DNA of 29,166 nt from Pseudomonadota bacterium (lineage in GTDB: Bacteria; Pseudomonadota; Gammaproteobacteria; Burkholderiales; Burkholderiaceae_B). Positions 6,535 through 14,861 of this stretch are shown in pieces. Made by a program: the position numbers and the translations under genes. Positions within the stretch are counted from its first letter, which is position 1. Every line of letters begins with the position of its first letter. The notes below the pieces were generated by a model, which saw only the letters and a list, made by a program, of their open reading frames with translations, was not told the DNA's origin and ran no database searches. The stretch lies in contig JAEYVD010000082.1 in assembly GCA_023432075.1 (NCBI GenBank), positions 1 through 29,166 of the forward strand, given 5' to 3'.

Positions 6535-7493
6535 TGACTCTTTGGGTCATCAACGAGCTCTCGCTCGATCAACAATTCGCCAATCCTCAGAAATTCGTCG
6601 AAACCTTACGACATTTGTTGAAGGCTCGACAGAATAGTGAGGCGCTGCGCGCCTCATTGCGGATCACTCCCGTGATCGCAGAGCGTCCCGTTTGTGCGGG
6701 CGTCACATTCAAGCAGGCCGTTTATCGCGAGGCCAGCGCCATTGAAAAACAACAGGTAATTACATGGATCGCGAATCACGGGCCTTTCTGGACTGACGAT
6801 CGTCCGAAAATCGCGGACGATCTCTTCTATTGTTTAACAGAAGATGTTACCGAGACAGGTCTCGGCGAGACTGCCCGACGTCGTCTCATGTCTTCCGACG
6901 CGGAGGCGTTGAGCTTTGACGGTGCAAGAGCACCGTTCGGCGATCAGACCATCACATTGGTCCATGGGTTGCTCCAGGAGCCTCTTGGTCGAGTTGATGT
7001 GCCCAACATCATCGATGTATCAGTGCTGGTGGATGCGTGTACAGCTGCCCCTGCTGTCCCCACAACCTGGAATGCAGCCCTCGACGCACTGAAGAACAGG
7101 TTCGCAGATGTTTGGTTTGCTCCCAATCTTGCAGACTTTCTGGACGGTCGTCCGTTTGTTCCATATGTGTATGAGCGTGCGACTGAACTCATCAGTGTGC
7201 TTAGCAAAATGGCCAATTCTCGACATGCGAGTGGCGCTTTGGGCGAAGTAGGCATGCACTTGTATGCAACCCACTTTGTTGGTGACAAAGCGTGGTTTAC
7301 GGATGAATCGGATGCGAATAAGGCTGCTTTTAAGGAAGCTATGACCTTCCAACTTGGGTCAGGCAAAGAAGAAATATGTTCGTTTCACGGCAAGATCAAG
7401 ACGCCGCAATATCGTATACATTTTCCGTGGCCGCCTGAACCAAACAAGCCGATTGAGATCGTCTACATTGGCCCGAAAATTACAAAAGCCTAG
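6534..7493 (+). CDS. Unrecognised 319-residue protein, defence set A gene 3
   Basis: I do not recognise this protein. It starts at ATG 6534 in a TGATG overlap with the ATPase stop; an in-frame GTG at 6531 is also possible. The N-terminal third contains HGPFWTDDRPKIADDLFY (82-99) and EDVTETGLGE (103-112), acidic stretches that could bind metal. The most conserved-looking part is the extreme C-terminus, SFHGKIKTPQYRIHFPWPP then IEIVYIGPKIT (283-317), a compact His/Arg/Tyr-rich beta unit. There are no transmembrane segments. Since the DUF262 protein lacks its usual HNH domain and the ATPase has no nuclease domain, this is the best candidate for the toxic or nucleolytic effector of the operon. 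That is inference from context. Confidence 0.75.
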   Translation: MTLWVINELSLDQQFANPQKFVETLRHLLKARQNSEALRASLRITPVIAERPVCAGVTFKQAVYREASAIEKQQVITWIANHGPFWTDDRPKIADDLFYCLTEDVTETGLGETARRRLMSSDAEALSFDGARAPFGDQTITLVHGLLQEPLGRVDVPNIIDVSVLVDACTAAPAVPTTWNAALDALKNRFADVWFAPNLADFLDGRPFVPYVYERATELISVLSKMANSRHASGALGEVGMHLYATHFVGDKAWFTDESDANKAAFKEAMTFQLGSGKEEICSFHGKIKTPQYRIHFPWPPEPNKPIEIVYIGPKITKA

Positions 7494-8533
7494 CTTTCAA
7501 ACGGCCATTGCTGCAAAGGGCGCTCAAACATCGGCGCAGAAACTCGGATCAGCTCATGCGTCGGCTCTACGCACCAAATGGCAATCCTTAGCTCGCCTTA
7601 GAGGCGGTCTTCAATCAGGTGGCTGCTAGGATGAGCCCTTGGAGACCGCGTTTTGGGTCGTATTTGGGCCGAATGGTGAGATCCTGCGACAGGAAAGATT
7701 GTATGAAAATGCATCGGAGGGGTGGAAGAGCGGCCGCGGTGTTATTGCGCAGTTAGGTACAAGCTAACAGGCGCGAAGTTTTAGTTGGCGCTAGCCGCCG
7801 TTTTTTATGGCTTGGTGGGCTCGCGCGATCTGAAAATCCTTTTCGAACATCACAAATGAAGGCGCCTGATTGCTAAGTTCGAATCATGGAAGGGACTGCA
7901 ATTTCAAGCAGGCGGGTCAGCTTTCGATGAACCACCACGCTACGCTCTCTCTGGATGGAGCGGCTGCATACATGCTAAAAAGGCAATCGCACGAGTCAGT
8001 ATGTCGGGATATAGGCTCTATGCAATCACACCGGCTAAATGCTCACGGGCAAGTTGGACGAGCTCGGCAGCAAGCCGAGCCACTGCAATCTCTTGTGCAC
8101 TCTGTATCGACCCGAGAGTTTGACGCGCAACGGGCCAGCATGCGGACAATACTGCTCCAAGATCAATCTCGCGCATTCGATGATCTTTTCGAAGGGCGAG
8201 CCCAATTGCCGTGATTCAGTAGACCTCGTAGGGTACCCAGAATACCTTGTTGGGGAGCTATCTTCGAGCAATTTCGGAGGTTGAAAATTGTTGAATAGCG
8301 CAGTGATAAAGGCCCTCGACCTCTCTCGAGTGGGACGGTCGCCCGCTGGCCACTAATGGATGTCGCGTGGTCATTTTTGGGAGCGGAGTTGGCTAAAGAT
8401 GCCGGCCTCCACGCCGAAAAAACTGTTAAACCGAAGAAGCGACGAGCGCAAGAGTGCGGGCGGAAAGGCCTTACGCGAACGGCATATAAACGATTCCCCC
8501 ATTTTGGCGTCAGGATGAGGAGGTGTAAACGCT
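7494..8533. other. 1-kb stretch with no convincing gene except one small ORF
   Basis: All frames are broken into short pieces of poor coding quality. A weak hairpin followed by GTTTTTTAT at 7783-7806 (GGCG/CGCC stem) may terminate the set A operon. The stretch around 7652-7672 (TTTTGGGTCGTATTTGGGCC) echoes the T- and G-rich sequence at 147-168 between attL and the integrase, which may mark an old junction. One short minus-strand ORF at 8018-8176 is listed separately. Confidence 0.5.
8018..8176 (-). CDS. Possible 52-residue small protein or gene remnant
   Basis: An ATG at 8176 opens a frame for MREIDLGAVLSACWPVARQT and on to an alanine-rich amphipathic helix ending LAREHLAGVIA. Composition is typical of real protein, unlike the surrounding frames. 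There is no strong ribosome site (AAAAG about 10 bases upstream) and no recognised family. It could be the C-terminus of a decayed gene. Confidence 0.3.
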   Translation of the reverse strand: MREIDLGAVLSACWPVARQTLGSIQSAQEIAVARLAAELVQLAREHLAGVIA

Positions 8534-10270
8534 CTAGTGCGCTATCGCGGGAATTCCGCTACGACGGTTAATGCTATTGACGCTGCGCACAAAGGCGGCC
8601 CGGAAGTCTTCTCGCAGGCCAGACCGCTCCACATAGTACGTCACGTACTGCCTGAATTTTGCCTTGTCGGAGTCCGCCCATGCCTTGCAGCGATCAATTG
8701 GTGTTTTATTTGCATCAACAACATGAGCTAGTGTCAGTGACTTGATTTTTGCAGTCTTGAAGTCGGCGAGGAAACGTGCCTTCTCGCGACCGAATTTGTC
8801 GAAGAATGGATCATCATTATCCAGTCCAATGATGAAGGCAACGATTCGTCGTTCAAGCGCAAGAGATTCAGCGTCTGGAAGTACTAAATAGAGCGCAGGG
8901 TTTTTTATTTTGGCAAGTTCCGCTTGGCCTACGTCCGCGTCAAACAGTGCCAGAGAGCCTTCCAGTAACAGAGGATATTCCACGCATAATTTACGTAGTG
9001 CAGTCCAGCTCGTACCCACCTTGCCGCCATCAGGATCCAACGAGGAGTGAAACTCTACCGCTGCCAAAATGGCCTGCGACTTGATAAGCCTTTTGGCAAA
9101 GTGGACTGCATACTCATCCTCACAGAATACTTTCAGCTTGCGAGCGGCGGCGACTTTTTCGGGGTCCGTGAAAGTCAGTTCCCTATACGCTAGATTGTAG
9201 TCGGGGTTGTGCAAGATCGGAAAGTTATCGCTCCGAGCGGAAGATTTGCTCACGAAGTTAATCACTATCCGGTTTGCAGCCAAGTTCGCCGCGTGCTTGA
9301 GATAGAGGTGCTGAATCAGATGAAGCGAATGTGTAGAGATTACAACTTGCACCCGATTCTCAGCGCTCCAGTTGTATAGGTAATCAACTAGTTGCAGCTG
9401 AGCGACGGGGTGAAGGCTACTTTCAAATTCATCGATGCAGAGGATACCGTTGCCGTGATCCTTCTTCCGATCAAGCGCTCGACGAAACCCGAGCAAACGG
9501 TTGAAGATAGCGCCGAGGTTGTCTTCACCAGAGGATATAGACTGCCAATCGTATCGGGCAGAAGCGCCAGCCAAAGCGAACGTGGTCTTAATTCTCTTTT
9601 GATGAACAGGTACGAATTCCTCGTACTCCGAACTCGGGAAGACCGTCTCGTAGAAGTGTTTAAGCTCTTCCGCCTCTTCCCCGGATAATCGGATCGTGTG
9701 ATCGGTGGTGGGCGTAGCTAACGTGTCCACCAGAGGAAACAATCTCTTCAGGTTTAAAAAGGATGTATTGTAAACGAAGTTACCATCACCTTTCTCCGAA
9801 CCCGATACGACTATACGGTGTCGATTGGTTTTCTCGTCTACTCGATAAATAGAAACCGGCTCACTTAGAATCTCCCCAGAGCTGGTCTTCAGTAGCAGGT
9901 CATAATTATATTCATCTCTATCAAAATCTGGAGAGAGCTTGAAAACCTCTTTTAGCTGCGTCTTAAGTTTCGCGCCAAATGCGTCTTCGGCTTCACTAGA
10001 GAATGGATGTGCTAAAAGTCCCATCAAGGAAGTTTTCATCGAGCCATTGCGTCCGGATATCACTGTAAGGCGCTCGCCGAGAATCATGGACTGGTCACGC
10101 AGTGAGCGAAAGCAACGAATTCGAATGCCAAGTATTGACTTGATAGTTACGTCTTTGTTGCCTTCAATTCCAAGTGTGGATCTACGCATGCCATCAGGGA
10201 GGTTACTCATTTCTAGTCTTCTCTTGTGATTCATTGGTCGTCGGACTGCGACATGCCTCTGCGGAGACAT
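8534..10270 (-). CDS. OLD-like ATPase with C-terminal TOPRIM nuclease domain, defence set B
   Basis: This protein of up to 578 residues has the architecture of overcoming-lysogenisation-defect (OLD) family nucleases, which combine an ABC ATPase with a TOPRIM endonuclease and often act in phage defence. Residues below are numbered from ATG 10270. The ATPase begins with SILGIRIRCFRSLRD. Walker A is GRNGSMKTS (73-81), with Met78 where the usual glycine precedes the lysine. The signature is SISSGEDN (244-251), Walker B ILCIDEFESSLHP (276-288, Asp280/Glu281), and the H-loop ISTHSLHLI (His314). TOPRIM motifs are VFCEDEYAVHFA (Glu384) and ALFDADVGQ (Asp444, Asp446). The start is uncertain: ATG at 10210 has an AGAAG-like site upstream and may be the true one. 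It is divergent from the ParB-like gene. Confidence 0.85.
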   Translation of the reverse strand: MSPQRHVAVRRPMNHKRRLEMSNLPDGMRRSTLGIEGNKDVTIKSILGIRIRCFRSLRDQSMILGERLTVISGRNGSMKTSLMGLLAHPFSSEAEDAFGAKLKTQLKEVFKLSPDFDRDEYNYDLLLKTSSGEILSEPVSIYRVDEKTNRHRIVVSGSEKGDGNFVYNTSFLNLKRLFPLVDTLATPTTDHTIRLSGEEAEELKHFYETVFPSSEYEEFVPVHQKRIKTTFALAGASARYDWQSISSGEDNLGAIFNRLLGFRRALDRKKDHGNGILCIDEFESSLHPVAQLQLVDYLYNWSAENRVQVVISTHSLHLIQHLYLKHAANLAANRIVINFVSKSSARSDNFPILHNPDYNLAYRELTFTDPEKVAAARKLKVFCEDEYAVHFAKRLIKSQAILAAVEFHSSLDPDGGKVGTSWTALRKLCVEYPLLLEGSLALFDADVGQAELAKIKNPALYLVLPDAESLALERRIVAFIIGLDNDDPFFDKFGREKARFLADFKTAKIKSLTLAHVVDANKTPIDRCKAWADSDKAKFRQYVTYYVERSGLREDFRAAFVRSVNSINRRSGIPAIAH

Positions 10271-10367
10271 CGGAGCATTGAGGTCCAGTTCTCCTCGGTG
10301 CTAGCAAATTTTGGAATTCACGCAGGTGGCGGTAAGCTACGGTAAACGTAACGGGAAGAAACTGCAA

Positions 10368-11756
10368 ATGACGCGTGAAAGTTTTGAGTACCGGGCTGGT
10401 GTCCCCGTGTTCGACCTACTTCTCGACACGAGGAATGCTCGAATTCGGACTGGACAAGATCAGAATGACTGCATTGCGCGGATCATGCGCCGTGAGGCGC
10501 ATATGCTCAATCTGATGCGAGATATCGCACGAGCCGGCCTATCGACCAACTCCATCCTTGCGTCGCCAACGCCCGATGGCAAATGGATTGTTCGTGACGG
10601 AAATCGCCGTGTGACGGCCCTGAAGTTGCTGAACCAGCCGGACTTGGTAGGCGACCCAACTTTGACAGCGAAAATTCGTAAGATTGTTGAAGAGGCGACC
10701 GCAATTCCGACTACGGTCGATGTCTATGTATCCAGCGACGAAGATGCCCTTCGCCGCGAAATGGTTCTGCGTCACACTGGTGAGCTGGAAGGGGTCGGTC
10801 AGGTGCGATGGTCGCCATATCTGCGAACTCTCTTCCTGCTCGATGGAGATGAAGGTTCACCAGATCGTAGGGCGGCCCAATACGCCCTGTGGGCGGAGAA
10901 ACAAGGACTGATCATTGGTGACGATTTTCCAATCACCACCCTGACGCGGTTACTTGATGCCGCTACATTGGAGGCACTGGGCTTTCGCATTGAAGAAGAT
11001 GACCTAATTTGCATCTCTTCGAATACTGCGTCGAAGACCATCGCGAATCGAATCATCAATGATCTTGCATCAGGCGTCGAAACCGTAAACACCTTATTCA
11101 CTCCCGCACAGCAGGAAGCATACGTCTTCAAAATTCGACGTGAACTCGGTTTGGATGCGCCGCTGCCAGTTATAGGCTCTATCCCCCCAACTCCGCCATC
11201 AAAGAAGAGCCGCGACAGCGGGGCTCTCAGACCGTCATCAAACAAGCCTGCCGGCGCTGGGGGCGAAGGCCGACCTGACTTGCCCACGCCGCGCGCCGGG
11301 GGCCGCCTGCGTAAGCCAACGTGGGAGAGGCCGCACTTATTCCCATCAAATCGGCCCGGCTTCGACGTCCCGAAAACCCATAGCAAAGCTTACAACTTAG
11401 TGGGAGAAATTCAGAAGTTAAAAGTCTCGATCACCCCTATAGCCATTGCAGTCTTAATGCGCGCCTTGATTGAGTGCAGCGAAGCGCACTTCCGCGAAGT
11501 CCATGGACTCCGCGATCAACAATACCTAAATAAGAACATTTTATCCGCAGCTAAGAAAATGGGCGAACTTAGCCTTCTCACGCGTGATCAGGTCCAGCTG
11601 GTGACCGATCGAGCCTCAACTGAGGGCGACTGGCTCAACATTCGCACCCTGCAAAAGTATGTCCACTCTCCGGATTTTCATCCAAATCAACAGGTGCTAA
11701 ATACATTCTGGGATGAGGTTTCGTGTTTCGTTGCTGTGTGCTGGAGAACCGGCTGA
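10368..11756 (+). CDS. ParB/Srx-fold protein with helical C-terminal domain, defence set B
   Basis: This 462-residue protein has a ParB-like N-terminal domain. FDLLLDTRNARIR (15-27) and the WIVRDGNRRVTALKLL motif (73-88) correspond to the CTP/ATP-binding and phosphotransfer core of ParB/sulfiredoxin-like domains. A proline- and glycine-rich linker follows at about 282-335. The C-terminal 125 residues are helical, and the end (LQKYVHSPDFHPNQQVL) resembles HEPN-like domains in abortive-infection proteins. No HTH is evident, so it is not an ordinary partition protein. ATG 10368 has GGGAAG upstream; TTG 10311 would add 19 residues. It is divergent from the OLD-like gene, and its last 60 bases overlap the 3' end of the opposing methyltransferase gene. 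A sensor or RNA/DNA-targeting effector role is inferred. Confidence 0.75.
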   Translation: MTRESFEYRAGVPVFDLLLDTRNARIRTGQDQNDCIARIMRREAHMLNLMRDIARAGLSTNSILASPTPDGKWIVRDGNRRVTALKLLNQPDLVGDPTLTAKIRKIVEEATAIPTTVDVYVSSDEDALRREMVLRHTGELEGVGQVRWSPYLRTLFLLDGDEGSPDRRAAQYALWAEKQGLIIGDDFPITTLTRLLDAATLEALGFRIEEDDLICISSNTASKTIANRIINDLASGVETVNTLFTPAQQEAYVFKIRRELGLDAPLPVIGSIPPTPPSKKSRDSGALRPSSNKPAGAGGEGRPDLPTPRAGGRLRKPTWERPHLFPSNRPGFDVPKTHSKAYNLVGEIQKLKVSITPIAIAVLMRALIECSEAHFREVHGLRDQQYLNKNILSAAKKMGELSLLTRDQVQLVTDRASTEGDWLNIRTLQKYVHSPDFHPNQQVLNTFWDEVSCFVAVCWRTG

Positions 11757-12644
11757 TCCGGTGGCTTGCGTTCGCCTTGACGGGTTCTGAGTGCGGCGTA
11801 ATTCGGGAGGAGCGTGCAGGTGAATGCCGCCGCCGAAAAACAGCGCTTCCGTGGCAATAGGTCTCGCAGTGTGTGTTGTGTATTTCAAAGAAAACTCCGT
11901 CCCGTTTTGTTCAGCATATAAGGCCCGGATTTCGGGGCAGTTGTCATAGCTCACGATCCAAGGTGTCCGCAAGTTGGACACGGCTGCGGCGATCGCCATG
12001 TGATCGTCCGGTACATAAAAGTTCCGGTAGAGTTGACTACCCTTTTCATAATAGGGCGGATCGAGATAAATGAGACTTCGTTCGGAGAGATCTGCGCATA
12101 CTGAGCCAAGTAGTTCAAGCGCGTCCAAGCCGTAGACAGAGATGTGGCGCCGCATGGACGCGATTCTCGAAATCCGATCTCTGAGGTCCTTTTTATTGAA
12201 CCTGGCATCCACCTTGTAAGGTCCAGTCTGATTCAGGCCTCCGATCACGCCACCCGCTAGGATGCCCGACCTGTTGGTACGGTTGAGGAAGAAGGTCGCA
12301 AAGCCGATCTGTGTTGCGTCATGGTGTGCTAGGTTGTGATGCACCGCACGCTGTTGGTGCCATTCATCCATGGTGACGGGAACGGCATCCAACATCTGAA
12401 GAAAGCGCTCCGTATCTTGTGTAATCGCCCACCAAAAAGCCGCGACGACAGGATCCGCATCGTTGATCACAATGTGATCAACATATCCTTTGAGGAGCAA
12501 ATAAATCGCGGCACCGGCCCCACCAGCATAAGGTTCAACGTATATGCCTCCGCTGATTGAATTATGGCGCAACACATCTGCTATCCATGGGCCTAGGCGA
12601 GCTTTTCCGCCGGGGTAGCGTAGTGGAGTGAAGAACGTGGTCAC
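11697..12644 (-). CDS. D12-class DNA N6-adenine methyltransferase (Dam family), defence set B
   Basis: This 315-residue enzyme should transfer methyl from S-adenosylmethionine to adenine N6 in a short DNA site. The D12/MethyltransfD12 signature is present in order: PLRYPGGKARL (7-17), SAM-binding EPYAGGAGAA (37-46), NDADP (61-65), FLNRTNRSGI (119-128), and the catalytic motif IV LDPPYY (194-199). It starts at GTG 12644 with AAGGAAA 7-8 bases upstream, a good ribosome site. The C-terminal 40 residues, past LFFGGG, are low-complexity and overlap the converging ParB-like gene. It may protect self DNA for a restriction-like system formed with the two neighbouring genes, or be a solitary methylase. 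Confidence 0.9.
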   Translation of the reverse strand: MTTFFTPLRYPGGKARLGPWIADVLRHNSISGGIYVEPYAGGAGAAIYLLLKGYVDHIVINDADPVVAAFWWAITQDTERFLQMLDAVPVTMDEWHQQRAVHHNLAHHDATQIGFATFFLNRTNRSGILAGGVIGGLNQTGPYKVDARFNKKDLRDRISRIASMRRHISVYGLDALELLGSVCADLSERSLIYLDPPYYEKGSQLYRNFYVPDDHMAIAAAVSNLRTPWIVSYDNCPEIRALYAEQNGTEFSLKYTTHTARPIATEALFFGGGIHLHAPPELRRTQNPSRRTQATGSAGSPAHSNETRNLIPECI

Positions 12645-12794
12645 TTGAATTTCCTTTGTTATTTGGATTTTACGTCGAACACTGACCTCTGCACGACGTT
12701 GCCCGGCGAGAGCGGCTGTCGGAGAGGCGACGAGCAGAGTGTTGGGATCGCTATGACATCCATGCTCACAGACCTGGGATCGGCTGCCATCACA

Positions 12795-13457
12795 TCATCC
12801 AAGTTCGTGAGTCGCGGTGTTGGCCGTATGCCGCCATTGCGCGGCTTCGCTCCTTCCGATATCTAGCGCTGCCGTCTTCTCCTCCTGCCGATTGACTGTG
12901 CCTGATAGCTTCCCAGCATTTTCCGTATAGATTTCCGTGTGGAAACGCGCACGCGAAATCGCCACGTAGTAGACGTCGCGCTGAGTCGTGCGGCTGAAAC
13001 TTTCGGAGTTGATCAATGCCCGATCGCATGTCAGCCCTTGCGCACTGTGGCTTGTAGACGCATAGGCCCGATCCAGATGCAGCGGCGCTGTTGCCGCATT
13101 CATCGTGATTCGGCGGCCGTTGCCGCCGATGGTGACCGTTGTGGGCGTGACGGCGAGCACTTCAAACCGATCACCGTTGGCCAAGTCGAGAGCCGCGTTG
13201 TGCCTCGTCGCCCGAACCCAATCGCCGGCGGACAATTCTGCCTTGACCGGTTCGTAGACCGACAGCTTGGCGGCGCGGGCAGGATTGAAGGTGGTGCGGA
13301 CCTTACTTTCCACATGCTCAACGACTAGGTCATTGGGCTTTCCGGCAAGCGAGCCAATGACGCGGTACATCTCGCCCTGCCGCAATTTCCCGGCTTTGTA
13401 GTCCCGCTCCGGCTGCACAATATCCCCAGCGATGAAGTACTTGGCCACGGTTGCCAT
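12795..13457 (-). pseudogene. 3' fragment of a MobF (TraI/TrwC-type) conjugative relaxase-helicase
   Basis: The frame encodes only the last 220 residues of a TraI-like protein, which is normally well over 900 residues. Visible helicase motifs are YASTSHSAQGLTCDRALI (motif V) and RDVYYVAISRARFHTEIYT (motif VI), the typical RecD-like C-terminal end of MobF relaxases. The relaxase domain with its tyrosines and the Walker A of the helicase are lost. The 5' side is fused near 13450 to a TcpQ-like gene. It cannot nick oriT, so the island has lost autonomous transfer. Confidence 0.85.
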
Positions 13458-14127
13458 AGAAGCAGGGGCGTATCGGAGATTCGGTCATGGCGACCGCTTG
13501 GGAGAGCGCCTGGGTGGCCTCTTGGAACGACGCAGCTTCGAACTCGGCGGGGGCCTGAATCGGCAAGTCGAAGTTCAACTCCCACTGGTCCGGCCCGAAC
13601 GTCCAGCTTGCATCGGCGGCCCATCGCACCAGCGCTTGACGCACCGTGCCGTCCTGCGGGCTGATGCGCCAGATTTGCTTGGGGCGTTCAACGATTTCGG
13701 CTTCTGCTACAGCCGCCGTTGGCGTGGCATCGACCGTCACGACTTGCGTAGGCGTCGCCGCAGTCGGTGCGTCCTTCACTTCGGTGGTTTGGGGCTTCGT
13801 GGCCACTTGGTCGGCGGGAGCGTGTATATCGGACGGCGCGGCGGGGATTGCGCTCGTTGCGGAGGCCGCTCCGCTGCCGGGAGCCGCGGGGGGCTGGGCG
13901 GGAGCTGATGTTTCAGCGATTGGCGGTGCTTCGGGGATCGGGATGGGGGGGAGGGGCGCTGACGCGACCATCGTGGGCGATTTACCGGGTAGAACGCTGC
14001 GTGGATCGACTCGGTTAATCAACACCCGGCCGGAGTCAGACGGAGCGGGAGGTGCGGGCGGTACGAAGCCGCAGGCCGAAAGGAGGCAGGCCACCGAAAC
14101 GACGGTGGCCAGGAGACTGACTTGCAT
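13330..14127 (-). pseudogene. TcpQ/PilL-like lipoprotein, 3' end replaced
   Basis: The reading frame starts at ATG 14127 with GGAG 7 bases upstream and encodes a lipoprotein signal (QVSLLATVVSVACLLSAC, modified Cys19). A long Pro/Ala/Thr-rich spacer (about 20-140) follows, then a TcpQ-type C-terminal domain from QIWRISPQDGTVRQALVRWA to SPIRPCFYGN. Such proteins belong to type IV-like conjugative pili (PilL). After about residue 226 (position 13450) the sequence enters the traI fragment in the wrong frame, adding 39 unrelated residues. Since the break falls close to the natural end of TcpQ domains, some function may survive, but the downstream pilus genes are missing. Confidence 0.7.
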
Positions 14128-14167
14128 GGGTAACTCCAGAGAGGATGCGGCCGGAATGGCCGTTGTG

Positions 14168-14515
14168 TTATTCCGGCAGATCTCGGCCCTGGGCCGGTGT
14201 CCACGGCGGGATTCCTTGACGCTCAAGTTCGAGATGCACAGCTCGCATATCGCCGGGGGAACTATGGCGACGCGACAACAGCAGCAGTTCTAAGACGATG
14301 GGGAGCATCGGGGCCGCTTCGGCGCTGCTGGTGCCGGCATCCATCAATGTGAGCCGAAGTTGAGCAACGTGTTCGGCGACTTGGTCGTCGACTTCGAGCC
14401 GGTCCCGCAGGTAGGCTGAAAGTGTCATGCCCCTATCAGCGGCGGCGCTTTCGTAGCGTCTGTAGGCGGCGTCCGAAAGGCGGAAACTAATCGGACGCTC
14501 AAGCAGCGAGCGCAT
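14168..14515 (-). CDS. Ribbon-helix-helix-like mobilisation accessory protein
   Basis: This 115-residue protein begins SLLERPISFRLSDAAYRRYE then GMTLSAYLRDRLE, the RHH pattern seen in plasmid mobilisation proteins of the MobC/MbeC/TraJ kind. A helical region and a proline-rich tail (GIPPWTPAQGRD) follow. RHH accessory proteins bind oriT beside the relaxase gene. I chose ATG 14515 because upstream in-frame codons look non-coding and the RHH domain starts here. It overlaps the preceding gene by 17 bases, so the two are co-expressed. With traI destroyed it could still support mobilisation in trans by a related element. Confidence 0.65.
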   Translation of the reverse strand: MRSLLERPISFRLSDAAYRRYESAAADRGMTLSAYLRDRLEVDDQVAEHVAQLRLTLMDAGTSSAEAAPMLPIVLELLLLSRRHSSPGDMRAVHLELERQGIPPWTPAQGRDLPE

Positions 14516-14789
14516 GGAAGCGTGCTTCTTCAACGACGATGTGACCGATGGCTTCGGCGAATGCCTGTTTGAACGCGTCCCGGCGAATCCTGCGTTCGAG
14601 AGCTGAGTCGGGTTTGTCTTTGCAATGGTCCCGGAACTGCTGATCACGGTATTTGGCGGGACTCAAGTCGGGAGCCGTCTGGAACCAGGTTCGAGCGGCG
14701 TGGCGGGCGGCGCGTGCAGTCGAAGGGAACTCGAAGGACGCGTGATGCCCGCAGGACGCGATTGCGTCCGCAGGTAGTATGGACCTCAT
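14499..14789 (-). CDS. Small conserved-looking protein of the mobilisation operon
   Basis: This 96-residue protein is not recognised. It starts at ATG 14789, with AGGA about 9 bases upstream; an in-frame TTG at 14819 is less likely. It is basic and helical, with CGHHASFEFPSTARAARHAA near the N-terminus and many Arg/Lys residues in the second half. It is the first gene after attR and is translationally coupled to the RHH gene. Its place suggests a DNA-transfer accessory role, but nothing in the sequence proves it. Confidence 0.6.
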   Translation of the reverse strand: MRSILPADAIASCGHHASFEFPSTARAARHAARTWFQTAPDLSPAKYRDQQFRDHCKDKPDSALERRIRRDAFKQAFAEAIGHIVVEEARFHALAA

Positions 14790-14861
14790 AGGGGAGCTTT
14801 CCTGAATGGCTGAGCGCAAACCTCGAGCGAGGTTGGCGGCGCTTGGGGTGGGAAAATGACC

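Noticed and set aside
7870..8214. A 114-codon plus-strand frame in the gap between the defence sets
   Set aside because: Composition is not protein-like, there is no ribosome site or domain, and it overlaps a better small minus-strand ORF.
10368..11756. A plasmid/chromosome partition ParB
   Set aside because: The ParB-like core is present, but no helix-turn-helix, no parA neighbour and no parS-like sites were seen; the context is defence-like.
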